From Bacillota bacterium (GTDB lineage Bacteria; Bacillota; Clostridia; Lachnospirales; CAG-274): a stretch of DNA of 5,834 bases. The position numbers and the translations under genes were made by a program. Below the pieces are notes generated by a model. The model did no database searches and was not told the DNA's origin. It saw nothing but the letters and a program-made list of their open reading frames with translations. Position 1 is the stretch's first letter. Every line of letters begins with the position of its first letter. This document shows positions 1-5,834 of this stretch, one piece after another. The DNA is taken from assembly GCA_017627115.1 (NCBI GenBank), contig JAGAHK010000201.1, positions 1-5,834 of the forward strand, given 5' to 3'.

Positions 1-29
1 GTGAACGTCCAAATATTTTTGACGTTCAC
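1..29. repeat. Perfect 9-bp inverted repeat (palindromic operator or hairpin)
   Basis: The arms GTGAACGTC (1-9) and GACGTTCAC (21-29) are exact reverse complements. They are separated by 11 nt that themselves contain the palindrome AAATATTT (11-18), so the element is almost continuously symmetric. No T-run follows on the plus strand, which argues against a terminator for a gene upstream on that strand; the window edge hides what lies to the left. A perfect TATAAT (30-35) abuts the right arm, which would suit an operator overlapping a promoter. The function is an inference. Confidence 0.5.
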
Positions 30-43
30 TATAATAACGCTTT

Positions 44-122
44 ATCGAATGTTTTTTCGATTTATCTATATTATACATTGCAAAAACTATTTTGTCAAAC
101 ATTTTTTCGATTTTTATCGAAA
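44..122. promoter_or_regulatory. Two ATCGAA/TTCGAT inverted repeats flanking a -10-like box
   Basis: The first inverted repeat is ATCGAA (44-49) with TTCGAT (56-61). The second is TTTCGAT (105-111) with ATCGAAA (116-122). The same hexamer therefore occurs four times, in two pairs whose centres are about 61 bp apart. Between them lies TATTAT (69-74), a plausible -10 box for the FAH gene, but with no convincing -35. The first pair would overlap the -35 zone and the second would lie just after the start of transcription. This arrangement resembles a regulated promoter with two operator sites. The regulator is unknown and the whole reading is inferred. Confidence 0.4.
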
Positions 123-161
123 TTTTCACCTTACATTTTCGTTACAGGGAGGTTACAAAAT

Positions 162-998
162 ATGATATTAGGAACATTTTTAAGTAAAGACCGTCAATTT
201 GCGGGCATTGTAAAGGGCGAAACTATTTTCGCCACAGCTTACACAGATGTGCAGGAATTGATAAAAGCAGGTAAAAAAGCCGATCTTAACTCTGTAGGAG
301 AGTACCATTTTTCGGAGCTTGAACTGCTTTCACCCATTCCAAATCCCGACAGGGATATTATCTGTCTCGGCATAAACTATGCCGCACACGCGGTCGAGTC
401 TGCAAGGTTTGAAAACAAAGCATTCGGCGGCGAACGCCCCTGCCCCATTTATTTTTCAAAGCGTGTTGATACCGCCGTACCACATAACGGCATTGTTGAC
501 GGTCATTTTGACATCGTTGACAGCCTTGACTACGAGGCAGAATTGGCTGTAATTATAGGAAAGACTGCCAAAAACGTAAAACCCGAAAACGCTTTCGATT
601 ATGTTTTCGGCTACACCATATTGAATGATATAAGCGCAAGAAATCTCCAGACGGCGCATAAACAATGGTATCTCGGCAAAAGCCTTGATGCTTTCACCCC
701 AATAGGACCGTATATTGTAACGACGGACGAATTCTCAAACCCGCCCGCACTTGCGATAAAGAGCTATGTTAACGGCGAACTGCGGCAGAATAGCTGTACC
801 GACAAGCTTATCTTTGATATACCTTATATAATAGCCGACCTTTCGCGCGGTATGACTCTTCAGCCCGGGACAATTATATCCACAGGCACGCCCGATGGTG
901 TCGGCATGGGATTTGTTCCTCCGAGATTTCTCCAAAAGGGTGACGAAGTCATCTGTGAGATCGATGGCATAGGCAAACTGCGCAACATAATAGGATAA
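162..998 (+). CDS. Fumarylacetoacetate hydrolase (FAH) family protein
   Basis: This 278-residue cytosolic enzyme belongs to the FAH superfamily, whose members hydrolyse, decarboxylate or isomerise 2-oxo acids such as acylpyruvates using a divalent metal. The FAH fold begins near residue 64 with DIICLGINYAAH. His76 and Glu79 match the family's catalytic His-Glu pair. Glu125 and Glu127 (DYEAEL) and Asp156 (NDISARN) are the expected metal ligands. Lys173 (GKSLDAFTPIGP) and the TGTPDGVG loop (241-248) are also conserved, and the C-terminus ends with the typical GIGKLRN. The first 60 residues form the smaller variable N-terminal domain. The ATG at 162 is chosen because AGGGAGG (146-152) lies 9 nt upstream; an in-frame TTG at 78 would add 28 residues unlike the family and has no ribosome site. 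The gene stands alone, convergent with the division operon. The exact substrate cannot be told from sequence. Confidence 0.93.
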   Translation: MILGTFLSKDRQFAGIVKGETIFATAYTDVQELIKAGKKADLNSVGEYHFSELELLSPIPNPDRDIICLGINYAAHAVESARFENKAFGGERPCPIYFSKRVDTAVPHNGIVDGHFDIVDSLDYEAELAVIIGKTAKNVKPENAFDYVFGYTILNDISARNLQTAHKQWYLGKSLDAFTPIGPYIVTTDEFSNPPALAIKSYVNGELRQNSCTDKLIFDIPYIIADLSRGMTLQPGTIISTGTPDGVGMGFVPPRFLQKGDEVICEIDGIGKLRNIIG

Positions 999-1000
999 AG

Positions 1001-1040
1001 AAAAAAACATCCGACGGAGGCAAATGTCGGATGCTTTTTT
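1001..1040. terminator. Bidirectional rho-independent terminator
   Basis: The arms CATCCGAC (1008-1015) and GTCGGATG (1026-1033) form an 8-bp GC-rich stem with a 10-nt loop. A T-run follows at 1035-1040 on the plus strand, and an A-run at 1001-1007 supplies the matching T-run on the minus strand. The hairpin begins 9 nt past the FAH stop codon and lies about 70 nt beyond the stop codon of the PBP gene. It can therefore end both convergent transcripts. Confidence 0.88.
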
Positions 1041-1106
1041 ATATAAATATTACTTATTGATGATTTTAAGGAGCTGAATTAATTAAGCTCTTTCTTGTCT
1101 TAAATC

Positions 1107-3584
1107 TTAATTATCGACTTTGATCTTTACGGGTGTATCCTGCGAGATCTTGATATTCGGATCGGGTATCTGTCCGTAGACCTGACCCTTGCCTACGTTG
1201 ACGCTGCGTTTTGGCTTTTCTTCCTCTTCTTCCTCTTCTTCATCGTCATAGTAGTCTTCATCTTCGTCGGAATAGTTCTCGTCTTCGTCTTCATCGTCAT
1301 AATATGTCGTTTCTTCCTCGTCGGCATTATCGTCCGAGGTATTTTCAACATAGCAACTGAAACCGCTTGCCTCAATGGTGCTTACCGCATCATCGGCATC
1401 AAGACCCACTACATCGGGTACGGCTGTCAGAGTTTTATTTCCGCTTGCACTTATATTGAGGATAATGCTTGTATCCTTGTTTATAGCTGTGCCTGCCGGC
1501 GGATTTTGCTTGAATACGGTGTCGCCGTTGCCTATAAGCGTGTAGTTTATACCTCTGCTGTTAAGCTGCTTTACCGTCTCGGCAAGGTCCTTGTTGGTAT
1601 AGTCGCCAAGTGTTATCCTGTCGTTTGCGGGACTGTCTGTATTGTCCGCAGTAACTTCATAACTCGGCTGATAGCCCTTGTAGTCTATTATTTTCACAAG
1701 CACATCACGCAGCATCGGAACAGGTGATATATCACTGCCGTCATAATAATTAGGCGGACGGTGTATGACTGTCATAGCAATGATATCGGGATCTTCCACG
1801 GGAAGATATGCGATAAAACTCAATGTATATTCGTTGCTTCCTCTTACGCCCTGTTCTGCCGTACCTGTCTTACCGCCTATGGCATCGCCGTTTATTACAG
1901 CTTTTCGACCCGTACCCGTAGGCTGAACAACGCTTTCAAGGTATTTTCTTATTATATCGGAAGTTTCCTTTGAAATGACCTTTCTTATTACATGCGGCTT
2001 GTTTTCTTTTACAAGACCGCCGTTGGAGTCAACTATCTGTGAAACTATATAAGGCTGCATTAGGTTGCCGCCGTTTATGGTAGCGCAAAGTGCATTGAGC
2101 GACTGCATAGCCGTTGCGTTAAAACCCTGACCGAAAGAACTTGTGGCAAGCTCTGCGCTGTGCAGCTGTTCAAGGCTGTAACTCAAAGCAGGTGAATTTG
2201 CGCTCACCTCACCCGGCAGATCAATACCCGTTTTTTCGCCGTAACCAAAAGCTTTGTGATACTTATAATACTTTTCTGCGCCGAGTTTTGTTATTATCTC
2301 CATCATCGCAACATTACACGAATCGGCAAGCGCCTCTTCAAGAGATATATTGCCGTGACCGTCAACATTATGACAGCGTATTTCATAATCGGCTATCACC
2401 TTTACACCCGGACAGTTAAATCTTTCATCGGGGCTGATAACGCCCTCTTCAAGCGCCATTGCTGCAAGTACGGGTTTATATATGGAACCGGGTTCATAGG
2501 TCTCTGTTATGGAGAAATTACGCCATGATTTGTAATTTTTCCACGCATCGAATTCCATACCTATCTCGGTTTTTTTCTTTTCGTCAAATCGCGCCCATGT
2601 TTTTTCAAGCCCCGACTCCACCTCGGGAGCAAGGTTTGTGGGCTGATTTGGGTCGAAGGTAGGATACTGCGACATTGCAAGTATCGCGCCCGTTTTGGGA
2701 TTCATTATTATACAGGCCGTATTTTCGGGCTCATATGCCGCATAAGCATTGCGGCAAGCTTCATCTGCGTATTGCTGAAGTGTGGAATCTATTGTTGTAA
2801 CAAGGTTATAACCGTCTATTGCGGCGGCGTTATTTGTTACCACATTGGAGTCGTCCGTTACAGAGCGGAATTCTCTGCCGCCCAGACCCGTCATTTCGGT
2901 ATTGTAATAACTTTCAAGACCCCAGGATGCCTCGCCGTTGTCACCGCTTAAAAAGCCCAGAACCTGTGCAGGCATATGTTCCTGCGGATAAGAACGCAGA
3001 TTGTCCGATTCACAATATACCCAATTATAACCAAGCGCAGTTATAGCCTGTCCTTTTGCAAACGGCACTTTTTTTGCAAGGATAAGATAGTTCGTATCCT
3101 TTGCGGGTTTACCCTCCGCATCAAGCACAAGATAACTTGTGAGCGTTTCCATAGGTATGCCGAGCTGTTGATTGAGAGTATCGAGTGTTTTGTTCCACTT
3201 TTCCTCCGCAAGCGCCTTTTCGCTTTCTTTTTTATCGCTCGCAGTGTTTTTCTCATGCTCGGAGACCATAAGTCTTACATCAAGTATAACATTGTATACA
3301 GTCGAAGAAAGCGCAAGCGGCTGTTGTGTGCTGTCAAGTATGGCACCTCTTGACGGTACTATGGTTTTATCGCTTCCGCCGCTGACAAGCTGATTTACAA
3401 GCTGCGCCTCGTACTCGGTGCCCTTTGTCAGCTTTATATAGCTCACTCTTCCTATTCCTATAAAAATTATTGTTCCAATAAAAGCAAGCATCAGAAAGGC
3501 AGTTCTTTTAGGCCCTATTCTGTTACCGGGGTTTTCCCTGACTTCCTTTTTCTCTTTTTTTGAAACATTCCTTTCATTTCTCAT
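1107..3584 (-). CDS. ftsI: Division-type class B penicillin-binding protein with PASTA repeats (FtsI/PbpB/SpoVD family)
   Basis: This 825-residue D,D-transpeptidase cross-links peptidoglycan, presumably at the septum as partner of FtsL. It has a short basic cytoplasmic N-terminus, one membrane anchor (about 28-47), and a PBP dimerisation domain starting near 74 with the SRGAILD signature. The transpeptidase domain runs from about 280 to 633. Its motifs are intact: S367-IY-K370 (catalytic Ser, in YEPGSIYK), S422-C-N424 and K572-T-G-T575, plus SFGQG (483-487). PASTA repeat 1 spans about 655-713. Repeat 2 starts at VPDVVG (722-727) and resumes at GQVYGQIPD (800-808), split by an acidic insert. 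B. subtilis PbpB and SpoVD are shorter (roughly 715 and 645 residues). Two PASTA repeats favour PbpB/FtsI over SpoVD, but the symbol is tentative. The start lies 9 nt after the ftsL stop; AAGGA (3598-3602) lies 13 nt upstream, a somewhat long spacing. It is the last gene of the operon. Confidence 0.96.
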   Translation of the reverse strand: MRNERNVSKKEKKEVRENPGNRIGPKRTAFLMLAFIGTIIFIGIGRVSYIKLTKGTEYEAQLVNQLVSGGSDKTIVPSRGAILDSTQQPLALSSTVYNVILDVRLMVSEHEKNTASDKKESEKALAEEKWNKTLDTLNQQLGIPMETLTSYLVLDAEGKPAKDTNYLILAKKVPFAKGQAITALGYNWVYCESDNLRSYPQEHMPAQVLGFLSGDNGEASWGLESYYNTEMTGLGGREFRSVTDDSNVVTNNAAAIDGYNLVTTIDSTLQQYADEACRNAYAAYEPENTACIIMNPKTGAILAMSQYPTFDPNQPTNLAPEVESGLEKTWARFDEKKKTEIGMEFDAWKNYKSWRNFSITETYEPGSIYKPVLAAMALEEGVISPDERFNCPGVKVIADYEIRCHNVDGHGNISLEEALADSCNVAMMEIITKLGAEKYYKYHKAFGYGEKTGIDLPGEVSANSPALSYSLEQLHSAELATSSFGQGFNATAMQSLNALCATINGGNLMQPYIVSQIVDSNGGLVKENKPHVIRKVISKETSDIIRKYLESVVQPTGTGRKAVINGDAIGGKTGTAEQGVRGSNEYTLSFIAYLPVEDPDIIAMTVIHRPPNYYDGSDISPVPMLRDVLVKIIDYKGYQPSYEVTADNTDSPANDRITLGDYTNKDLAETVKQLNSRGINYTLIGNGDTVFKQNPPAGTAINKDTSIILNISASGNKTLTAVPDVVGLDADDAVSTIEASGFSCYVENTSDDNADEEETTYYDDEDEDENYSDEDEDYYDDEEEEEEEEKPKRSVNVGKGQVYGQIPDPNIKISQDTPVKIKVDN
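1218..1241. repeat. 9-nt tandem repeat coding for poly-glutamate
   Basis: On the plus strand the unit TTCTTCCTC repeats about 2.7 times without error. Read on the coding strand this is GAA and GAG codons for the eight consecutive glutamates E782-E789 of the PBP. It is an uninterrupted purine tract on the coding strand. Unequal replication could lengthen or shorten it in steps of three codons without a frameshift. Confidence 0.75.
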
Positions 3585-3593
3585 AACCGTTTA

Positions 3594-4133
3594 TTAATCC
3601 TTTTTTGTAATGCCGATCTTTTCAAGAAATGTCCTGTTCTTGTCATCGGCCACCTCATCATCATATGACACGGAATAGCTGTCTTTCTGTACATTTATCT
3701 TCACTATCTGATGCGGTGCGGCAGTCTGCATACCCAAACGGGTAGTTGCTGTCTTTTTAACTTCTTCAAGATCTATGTTTTCGGAGAGGATAACCTCCAG
3801 ATTTTCGTTTACAGCTTTTGTTTTCTCCGTAAGTTCATGTGTTTCCTTTATTTCCGTCTTGACTGAACTTATGCAGGCATTTACGACAAGAACTGCCATT
3901 GCAAAAAATACTATCGCCGCAAAAGGCATGGCAAAAGTAAATATGTTTGTGTTTTTTTCTTCATCCACACGCACATAATCATAGTTGCTGTCGGGTTTTA
4001 TCCGCTTTTTTTTGCGAGGCTGTTCGTATGAATAATCCTCCTGAGGAAAAACAGGTGCAGCACTTGTGTGCATGTACATATATGACCTTCTTCCCGATGC
4101 AGAACTTTGTCTGCGTGCCGTGTTGCCGCGCAT
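3594..4133 (-). CDS. ftsL: FtsL-like septum formation protein
   Basis: This 179-residue bitopic membrane protein is the likely FtsL (DivIC/FtsL family) of the divisome, where FtsL with FtsB/DivIC and FtsQ/DivIB activates septal peptidoglycan synthesis. It has a long hydrophilic N-terminus (1-63) with a basic cluster RKKKRIK (40-46) and a single hydrophobic segment at about 64-87. A charged, helix-prone external stretch (about 90-120) is probably the coiled coil. The family-like C-terminal part ATTRLGM (129-135) followed by HQIVKINV (141-148) comes next. It ends with a charged tail. B. subtilis FtsL is about 117 residues, so both ends are extended here. The ATG has a strong AAAGGGGG (4143-4150) 9 nt upstream. 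Its place between rsmH and the PBP gene is the canonical ftsL position and is the main support, since the family diverges strongly in sequence. Confidence 0.9.
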   Translation of the reverse strand: MRGNTARRQSSASGRRSYMYMHTSAAPVFPQEDYSYEQPRKKKRIKPDSNYDYVRVDEEKNTNIFTFAMPFAAIVFFAMAVLVVNACISSVKTEIKETHELTEKTKAVNENLEVILSENIDLEEVKKTATTRLGMQTAAPHQIVKINVQKDSYSVSYDDEVADDKNRTFLEKIGITKKD

Positions 4134-4168
4134 AATGCTGCGCCCCCTTTCGTTACGGTTTAATCATT

Positions 4169-5107
4169 TTACAGTTTCTGCGCTATACGAAGTTTTGCGC
4201 TTCTTGAACGATTGTTTACTTTCAGTTCTTCCTCGCCCGGAAGAATGGGTTTGCGTGTTATCACTTTCAAAACAGGCTTTTTCCCACACACGCACACGGG
4301 AAAATCACGAGGACAGGTACAGGGGTTTTCAAGGTTTCTGAAAACATTTTTCACTATCCTGTCTTCAAGCGAATGAAAAGTTATTATACAGATCCTGCCG
4401 CCCGTATTGAGCAGGTCTGCCATTTTTTTAATAGTTTCTTCAAGTATTTCAAGCTCGCCGTTAACTTCAATGCGTATTGCCTGAAATGTACGTTTTGCGG
4501 GGTGCGGTCCGTCCGACCTTGCCCCCTTTGGAACAGCTTTTTTTATAACGCTGACCAGATCAAAAGTTGTTTGGATAGGCTGTATCTGCCTTTCCTTTAC
4601 TATAAATTCAGCTATTCGCCCTGCCCATCTCTCTTCACCGTAATCACGCAAGATACGTATAAGTTCCTCCTGTGAATAGGTGTTTACAACCGAATAAGCA
4701 GACAGGCTTTTTCTTATATCCATACGCATATCAAGTTGAGCGTTATGTTGATAAGAAAAGCCTCTGTCCGCTTCATCCAGCTGATGTGAGGATACGCCGA
4801 GGTCAAGCAAAAATCCATCCACACCGCTTTGATAAAGCGCTTCTTCCTGTGCTATCTCATCTATTTGAGAAAAGTTTTTATGCACATATGTAACATTATC
4901 ATACCCTTCAAGCCTTTGTTTTGCAGCTGTTATGGCGTTTATATCCTGGTCTATTCCAATAAGCCTGCCCCTTTTTGAAAGGTGCTTCACTATCTGCAGG
5001 CTGTGACCGCCGCCACCCATCGTGCCGTCCACATATACTCCGTCGGGTCTTATGTCCAGCCCTTCGATACACTCGTCAAGCAGGACGGAAATATGTTTGA
5101 AGTCCAA
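4169..5107 (-). CDS. rsmH: 16S rRNA (cytosine(1402)-N(4))-methyltransferase RsmH (MraW)
   Basis: RsmH uses S-adenosylmethionine to methylate N4 of C1402 in 16S rRNA, in the decoding centre of the 30S subunit. With the start chosen here the protein has 312 residues, the usual family length. Visible signatures are HISVLLDE (5-12), the SAM loop DGTMGGGGH (27-35), GIDQD (51-55), [10 protein letters not shown] (102-111), [18 protein letters not shown] (202-219) and FHSLEDR (244-250). Four cysteines (263, 265, 272, 274; CTCP and CVCG) are typical of Firmicutes members. Start choice: a GTG at 5114-5116 would add three residues but is directly adjacent to the only ribosome site, AAAGG (5117-5121). 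The TTG at 5105-5107 has a normal 9-nt spacing and gives the family-like N-terminus (M)[11 protein letters not shown]. The gene follows mraZ closely and precedes ftsL by 35 nt. Confidence 0.97.
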   Translation of the reverse strand: MDFKHISVLLDECIEGLDIRPDGVYVDGTMGGGGHSLQIVKHLSKRGRLIGIDQDINAITAAKQRLEGYDNVTYVHKNFSQIDEIAQEEALYQSGVDGFLLDLGVSSHQLDEADRGFSYQHNAQLDMRMDIRKSLSAYSVVNTYSQEELIRILRDYGEERWAGRIAEFIVKERQIQPIQTTFDLVSVIKKAVPKGARSDGPHPAKRTFQAIRIEVNGELEILEETIKKMADLLNTGGRICIITFHSLEDRIVKNVFRNLENPCTCPRDFPVCVCGKKPVLKVITRKPILPGEEELKVNNRSRSAKLRIAQKL

Positions 5108-5122
5108 TTTGTTCACCCTTTA

Positions 5123-5554
5123 TCATAAACCGTATTTTGCAAGCGCTGCCATCATATCCGCATCGCTTATAGTGCTGTTTTCCGTATAATCGCGGTATCT
5201 TTCGGCATCCCATATCTCAATATGGTCAAATGCGCCTATGGTAACAACATCTTTTTTAAGCCCCGCAAAATCTTTCAGATCCTGCGGTATCATAACACGG
5301 CCGTTATTGTCGGGTTCAAGGTCGGAAGCATTGGCGTAAAAATCTCGTATATAGCGCATACCTATGGGGTCGGACTGCGGTATAAGCTTGAATTTTTCGT
5401 CAAATTCTTCCCACGTTTCGTTGGTGTAAATGTTGAGTGCGCCGTCTTTGCCTTTTGCTATAACGCATTTAAGACCAAGTACCTCACGGTACTTAGCCGG
5501 TATAATTATGCGCCCTTTGGCGTCAATAGTATGGGTATACTTGCCTTTAAACAT
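5123..5554 (-). CDS. mraZ: Transcriptional regulator MraZ
   Basis: This 143-residue protein is the first gene of the division operon. MraZ proteins form ring-shaped oligomers and bind short spaced repeats upstream of their own operon; they repress the dcw operon in E. coli and activate it in Mollicutes. Two SpoVT/AbrB-type domains are visible. The first (about 5-47) carries D11-AKGR-IIIP and the second (about 76-119) carries D82-NNGR-VMIP. The C-terminus ends with MMAALAKYGL, as in many family members. The ATG at 5554 is preceded by AAAGCGGTGA (5560-5569), an imperfect but well-placed ribosome site. The stop codon lies only 15 nt before the preferred rsmH start, so the two are probably translationally linked. 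Autoregulation is likely, given the repeats in its leader. Confidence 0.97.
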   Translation of the reverse strand: MFKGKYTHTIDAKGRIIIPAKYREVLGLKCVIAKGKDGALNIYTNETWEEFDEKFKLIPQSDPIGMRYIRDFYANASDLEPDNNGRVMIPQDLKDFAGLKKDVVTIGAFDHIEIWDAERYRDYTENSTISDADMMAALAKYGL

Positions 5555-5570
5555 TTACATCACCGCTTTC

Positions 5571-5672
5571 AAGTGGTTTTATATGGTATTTGCAAACCAA
5601 AACCGACCCTTACGCAAATTTTAAACCACATCAAACCCCTTTACGGGATTTTCAATGATTTTCAAACCACTT
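5571..5672 (-). promoter_or_regulatory. mraZ leader with GGTTT-type boxes, candidate MraZ operator
   Basis: On the operon's coding strand, AAAGTGGTTT (5673-5664), AAAGGGGTTT (5642-5633) and GATGTGGTTT (5632-5623) share a G-rich core followed by TTT. The last two are adjacent 10-bp units, and a weaker match TAAGGGTCGG begins at 5612. Known MraZ sites are short G-rich repeats with about 10-bp periodicity (TGGGN boxes in E. coli, AAAGTG boxes in Mollicutes), so these fit in kind and place. An inverted copy, AAGTGGTTT on the plus strand (5571-5579), ends next to the ribosome site. Binding by MraZ is inferred. Confidence 0.5.
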
Positions 5673-5679
5673 TATAAAC

Positions 5680-5708
5680 ATTTTAAAGCAAAACCGTAAA
5701 AATTTCAA
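5680..5708 (-). promoter_or_regulatory. Sigma-A type promoter of the mraZ operon
   Basis: Read on the minus strand, TTGAAA (5708-5703) and TAAAAT (5685-5680) are separated by exactly 17 bp, and each matches the -35/-10 consensus at five of six positions. Transcription would start near 5673, giving a leader of about 120 nt before the mraZ ATG. It is the best promoter in the window and sits directly before the operon. Confidence 0.72.
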
Positions 5709-5834
5709 GTTTTATTTTATTGCAAAAGAATTTTCAGTAAATATATATATTGCCCAAGCATCCCATATATTGTTATTATTGTCAAGGATATACACAAGAT
5801 TTAGTATTTTCAAAATCATGCACAATTTTACAAA
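5709..5834. other. AT-rich non-coding stretch with a possible divergent promoter
   Basis: No credible coding frame is seen here. On the plus strand TTGTCA (5779-5784) and TAGTAT (5802-5807) are 17 bp apart, a fair promoter that would read out of the window to the right. A TTGACA on the minus strand (5785-5780) overlaps the same site but lacks a good -10 at 17-18 bp. A run of alternating A and T lies at about 5740-5750. Confidence 0.3.

Noticed and set aside
78..161. In-frame TTG extension of the FAH gene by 28 residues
   Set aside because: It has no ribosome site, the residues are unlike the family, and it runs through the proposed promoter and operators. The ATG at 162 has a strong, well-spaced Shine-Dalgarno.
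1071..1090. Hairpin GAGCT/AGCTC downstream of the PBP gene as a terminator
   Set aside because: The stem is only 5 bp and no T-run follows on the minus strand. The strong bidirectional hairpin at 1001-1040 explains termination.
1193..1375. Small Met/Lys/Thr-rich open frame overlapping the acidic PBP tail
   Set aside because: It is a frame-shifted shadow of the GAA/GAT-rich repeat, with simple composition and no ribosome site.
1506..4893. Several open frames of 60-125 residues on the plus strand, antisense to the PBP, ftsL and rsmH genes
   Set aside because: They lie entirely within well-supported minus-strand genes, have no family-like sequence, and look like low-complexity or Cys/Tyr/Phe-rich shadows.
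5555..5560. ATG-TAA start-stop pair immediately before the mraZ ATG
   Set aside because: It has no spacing to the ribosome site and only one codon. It is more likely chance than a regulatory mini-ORF, though it is an oddity.
5222..5677. Plus-strand 151-residue open frame over mraZ and its leader
   Set aside because: It is antisense to an unmistakable mraZ, has no domain signature, and its second half is translated from the non-coding leader.
5757..5785. Second minus-strand mraZ promoter with consensus TTGACA
   Set aside because: The hexamers at 17-18 bp spacing (GATGCT, ATGCTT) match -10 poorly. The promoter at 5680-5708 is clearly better.
1..5834. tRNA, rRNA, CRISPR, insertion sequence or phage attachment site
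   Set aside because: No cloverleaf, spaced identical repeats, transposase motifs or terminal repeats with target duplications were seen on either strand.

Overview
The window looks like a piece of a Gram-positive, low-to-mid GC Clostridia genome, possibly Ruminococcus/Oscillospiraceae-like. Grounds for this are the Firmicutes-style mraZ-rsmH-ftsL-PBP order, a PASTA-tailed class B PBP, strong Shine-Dalgarno sites and AT-rich intergenic DNA. The family-level assignment is an inference from gene style only; no rRNA or other marker is present.

Layout. Positions 1-161 are an AT-rich control region with three inverted repeats. They precede one plus-strand gene (162-998) for a fumarylacetoacetate hydrolase (FAH) family enzyme. 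A compact hairpin with T-runs on both sides (about 1001-1040) can terminate transcription from both directions. The rest (1107-5554) is a minus-strand operon, read right to left: mraZ, rsmH (mraW), an ftsL-like gene and a division-type penicillin-binding protein with two C-terminal PASTA repeats. Intergenic gaps are only 9-35 nt. The region 5555-5834 is the non-coding control region of the operon. It holds a good sigma-A type promoter, a leader of about 120 nt and repeated GGTTT-type boxes that are candidate MraZ operators.

How the genes work together. The four operon genes are the front end of the division and cell wall (dcw) cluster. MraZ is a DNA-binding regulator that typically controls its own operon. 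RsmH methylates 16S rRNA. FtsL is a bitopic divisome protein, and the PBP is the septal peptidoglycan transpeptidase activated in the same complex. The cluster stops after the PBP: the mraY/mur genes that often follow are replaced by a terminator and the convergent, functionally unrelated FAH gene.

Most of the window is ordinary housekeeping sequence and I see no clearly new multi-gene system. The points most worth a second look are a roughly 45-residue, extremely acidic and tyrosine-containing insertion inside the last PASTA repeat of the PBP, the repeat-rich mraZ leader, and the paired ATCGAA inverted repeats in front of the FAH gene.
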